Assembly (NCBI GenBank): GCA_015657395.1
Contig: JADLKI010000008.1
Location: forward strand, 467,434 to 474,452
Reading direction: 5' to 3'
Origin: Spirochaetales bacterium
GTDB lineage: Bacteria > Spirochaetota > Spirochaetia > Treponematales > Rectinemataceae
DNA: 7,019 nucleotides
This document shows, in pieces, positions 6,491 through 7,019 of this stretch (the first letter of the stretch is position 1; each line of letters begins with the position of its first letter). The position numbers and the translations under genes are program-made. The notes beneath the pieces were generated by a model, which made no database searches, was not told the DNA's origin, and was given only the letters and a program-made list of their open reading frames with translations.

Positions 6491-6561
6491 AGCGACCGAC
6501 GGGAGTCGAACCCGCTTCACGAGCTTGGGAAGCTCGGGTAATACCGGTATACGACGGTCGC
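6491..6561 (-). tRNA. tRNA-Gly (anticodon CCC)
   Basis: On the minus strand, a 7-bp acceptor stem GCGACCG/CGGTCGC encloses a full cloverleaf of 71 bases including the discriminator U. The anticodon arm is CGAGC-TTCCCAA-GCTCG, giving anticodon CCC, which reads the Gly codon GGG. The T arm is GCGGG-TTCGACT-CCCGT with the standard TTCGA core. The D loop carries GG, but the D stem has only three pairs (GTA/TAC) with a T-T opposition at 13-22. The 3' CCA is not encoded. Its 5' end sequence recurs exactly at two upstream positions (see the two structured units). No independent promoter sits directly before it; the likely promoter is at 6811-6840. Confidence 0.93.
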
Positions 6562-6562
6562 G
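6550..6562 (-). repeat. 13-bp direct repeat, copy 1 (the real tRNA 5' end)
   Basis: TACGACGGTCGCG on the plus strand; on the minus strand this is one base plus the first 12 bases of tRNA-Gly (GCGACCGTCGTA). Identical copies lie at 6666-6678 and 6786-6798, spaced 116 and 120 bases apart. Confidence 0.9.
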
Positions 6563-6677
6563 ATTTTGATGTGTTGCTTTTCGCAACACGAAATCAGAGG
6601 AAACCGTCGTGCATCTCCGGCATTGGTCGATCATGCAGTGGTTTCCTCGCGATAGGCCGTCGTTGTACGACGGTCGC
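6562..6677 (-). ncRNA. Structured unit B upstream of tRNA-Gly (unrecognised)
   Basis: Read on the minus strand, this 116-base unit begins with the tRNA 5' sequence GCGACCGTCGTA and ends at the real tRNA. It folds almost entirely into three adjacent hairpins. The first is GCGA + CCGTCGT (6649-6663) with ACGACGG + TCGC (6667-6677). The second is GAGGAAACC (6597-6605) with GGTTTCCTC (6640-6648), enclosing TGCAT/ATGCA (6610-6614 and 6633-6637). The third is GTGTTGC (6571-6577) with GCAACAC (6583-6589). It has no open frame of note. It is homologous to unit A. I do not recognise an RNA family; it may be a transcribed leader RNA, a relic of a small mobile element, or a structured spacer processed by RNase P. 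Confidence 0.5.
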
Positions 6678-6678
6678 G
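6666..6678 (-). repeat. 13-bp direct repeat, copy 2
   Basis: Exact copy of TACGACGGTCGCG at the 5' boundary (minus strand) of unit B. Here the repeat is part of a 7+4 bp hairpin with the adjacent 6649-6663, not of a tRNA acceptor stem. Confidence 0.9.
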
Positions 6679-6797
6679 TTCTAAACTTCGTCGCTTCCCG
6701 CGACGTTTCCACAAGGTAACCCTCGTGCCGCTCCGGCTCTTGCCGGTCCGTAGGCGCTGGGGCCCTTGCTGGTGCGCCATCGCGGTACGACGGTCGC
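6678..6797 (-). ncRNA. Structured unit A upstream of unit B (unrecognised)
   Basis: A 120-base unit that begins, on the minus strand, with GCGACCGTCGTA about 7 bases after the predicted transcript start. It has a terminal hairpin CGTCGC/GCGACG (6689-6694 and 6700-6705) in the same place as the GTGTTGC/GCAACAC hairpin of unit B, but with different bases. It also has a long arm: CAAGG/CCTTG (6712-6716 and 6764-6768), GTGCC/GGCGC (6725-6729 and 6753-6757) and CCGGC/GCCGG (6733-6737 and 6742-6746). The two units share GCCGGAG, GCACGA and GGTT blocks on the minus strand in the same order. They diverge elsewhere while keeping a hairpin pattern, which suggests selection on RNA structure or an ancient duplication. 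Family unknown. Confidence 0.5.
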
Positions 6798-6798
6798 G
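6786..6798 (-). repeat. 13-bp direct repeat, copy 3 (promoter-proximal)
   Basis: Exact copy of TACGACGGTCGCG. This copy is the one next to the promoter, so by position it marks where the ancestral tRNA 5' end may have been. The flanking bases extend into ATCGCG/CGCGAT (6779-6784 and 6795-6800), a possible hairpin. Confidence 0.9.
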
Positions 6799-6810
6799 AT
6801 ACGGAAATGT

Positions 6811-6840
6811 ACTATACCGTCAGCGGGCTTTGGGCGTCAA
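6811..6840 (-). promoter_or_regulatory. Sigma-70 promoter for the unit A - unit B - tRNA-Gly transcript
   Basis: On the minus strand TTGACG (6840-6835) and TATAGT (6816-6811) are separated by 18 bases, matching five of six bases in each box. The predicted transcript start near 6804 lies about 7 bases before the outermost copy of the tRNA 5' sequence, which is the usual short leader distance for a tRNA gene. No other promoter is evident between 6797 and the tRNA. Confidence 0.65.
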
Positions 6841-7019
6841 GTCAAGGAAGAAAATCCGGGGCGGAGCCTTCGATACAGATGGGCGGCCTCTCAAGATAAG
6901 TCGCCCCCTGATGCCCCATGGCGATGTATCGATAGACAGAAGCAGATGCGATGAATCCGAAACATGAGTGGCGTCGACTCTATCGTCGGTGAGGAATTAT
7001 TGCGCCGTATCCTTGACGC

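Noticed and set aside
6550..6798. Three exact short direct repeats could suggest a small CRISPR array.
   Set aside because: The repeats are only 13 bp, spacers are over 100 bp and related to each other, and the repeat is the tRNA 5' end.
6858..6906. GGGGCG/CGCCCC inverted repeat as a terminator.
   Set aside because: Six-base stem with a loop of more than 30 bases and no T run.
6964..7019. Open frame from ATG 6964 to the window end (MSGVDSIVGEELLRRILD).
   Set aside because: Only 18 codons, no ribosome binding site, not recognised; cannot be judged without the sequence to the right.

Overview
This is a bacterial window of mixed character: three recognisable genes or gene ends on the left, then about 2.6 kb of decayed genes, then a tRNA with unusual flanking structure. 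Canonical sigma-70-type promoters, strong AGGAGG-type ribosome binding sites, a moderately GC-rich composition, an amino-acid permease, a DUF169 protein and a secreted C69/C45-type Ntn hydrolase fit an amino-acid- or peptide-fermenting anaerobe (something like Synergistota or Negativicutes). That placement is inference; no marker gene fixes the taxon.

Left part (1-2630). The window opens inside an APC-superfamily amino-acid permease whose reading frame is open back to base 1 and ends at 933. Bases 934-1657 hold two weak gene relics: a possible transposase-like C-terminus ending at 1080, and a short minus-strand membrane protein at 1178-1339 with a good ribosome binding site. A promoter candidate and a small hairpin then precede a complete DUF169 gene (1658-2425). 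A near-perfect 16-bp hairpin flanked by A and T runs (2534-2569) serves as a bidirectional terminator between this gene and the convergent gene on the other strand.

Middle (2631-4570). One long minus-strand gene encodes an exported Ntn hydrolase with a signal peptide, a roughly 90-residue pro-region and a Cys nucleophile. It has its own promoter (perfect TATAAT) and a textbook Shine-Dalgarno that places the start at 4415.

Right part (4571-6430) is a gene graveyard. It holds a hipA toxin-kinase relic with internal deletions (4682-5114), a secreted repeat-domain protein broken by four frameshifts that all run in the same direction (5239-6257), and a hydrophobic C-terminal tail of an unknown membrane protein (ending 6430).

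Right end (6431-7019). A minus-strand tRNA-Gly(CCC) lies at 6491-6561. Upstream of it on its own strand are two tandem, related, hairpin-rich units of 120 and 116 bp. Each begins with an exact copy of the first 12 bases of the tRNA, and one good promoter sits 7 bases before the outermost copy. The arrangement looks like promoter - structured unit A - structured unit B - tRNA in one transcript. It is the most unusual feature in the window.
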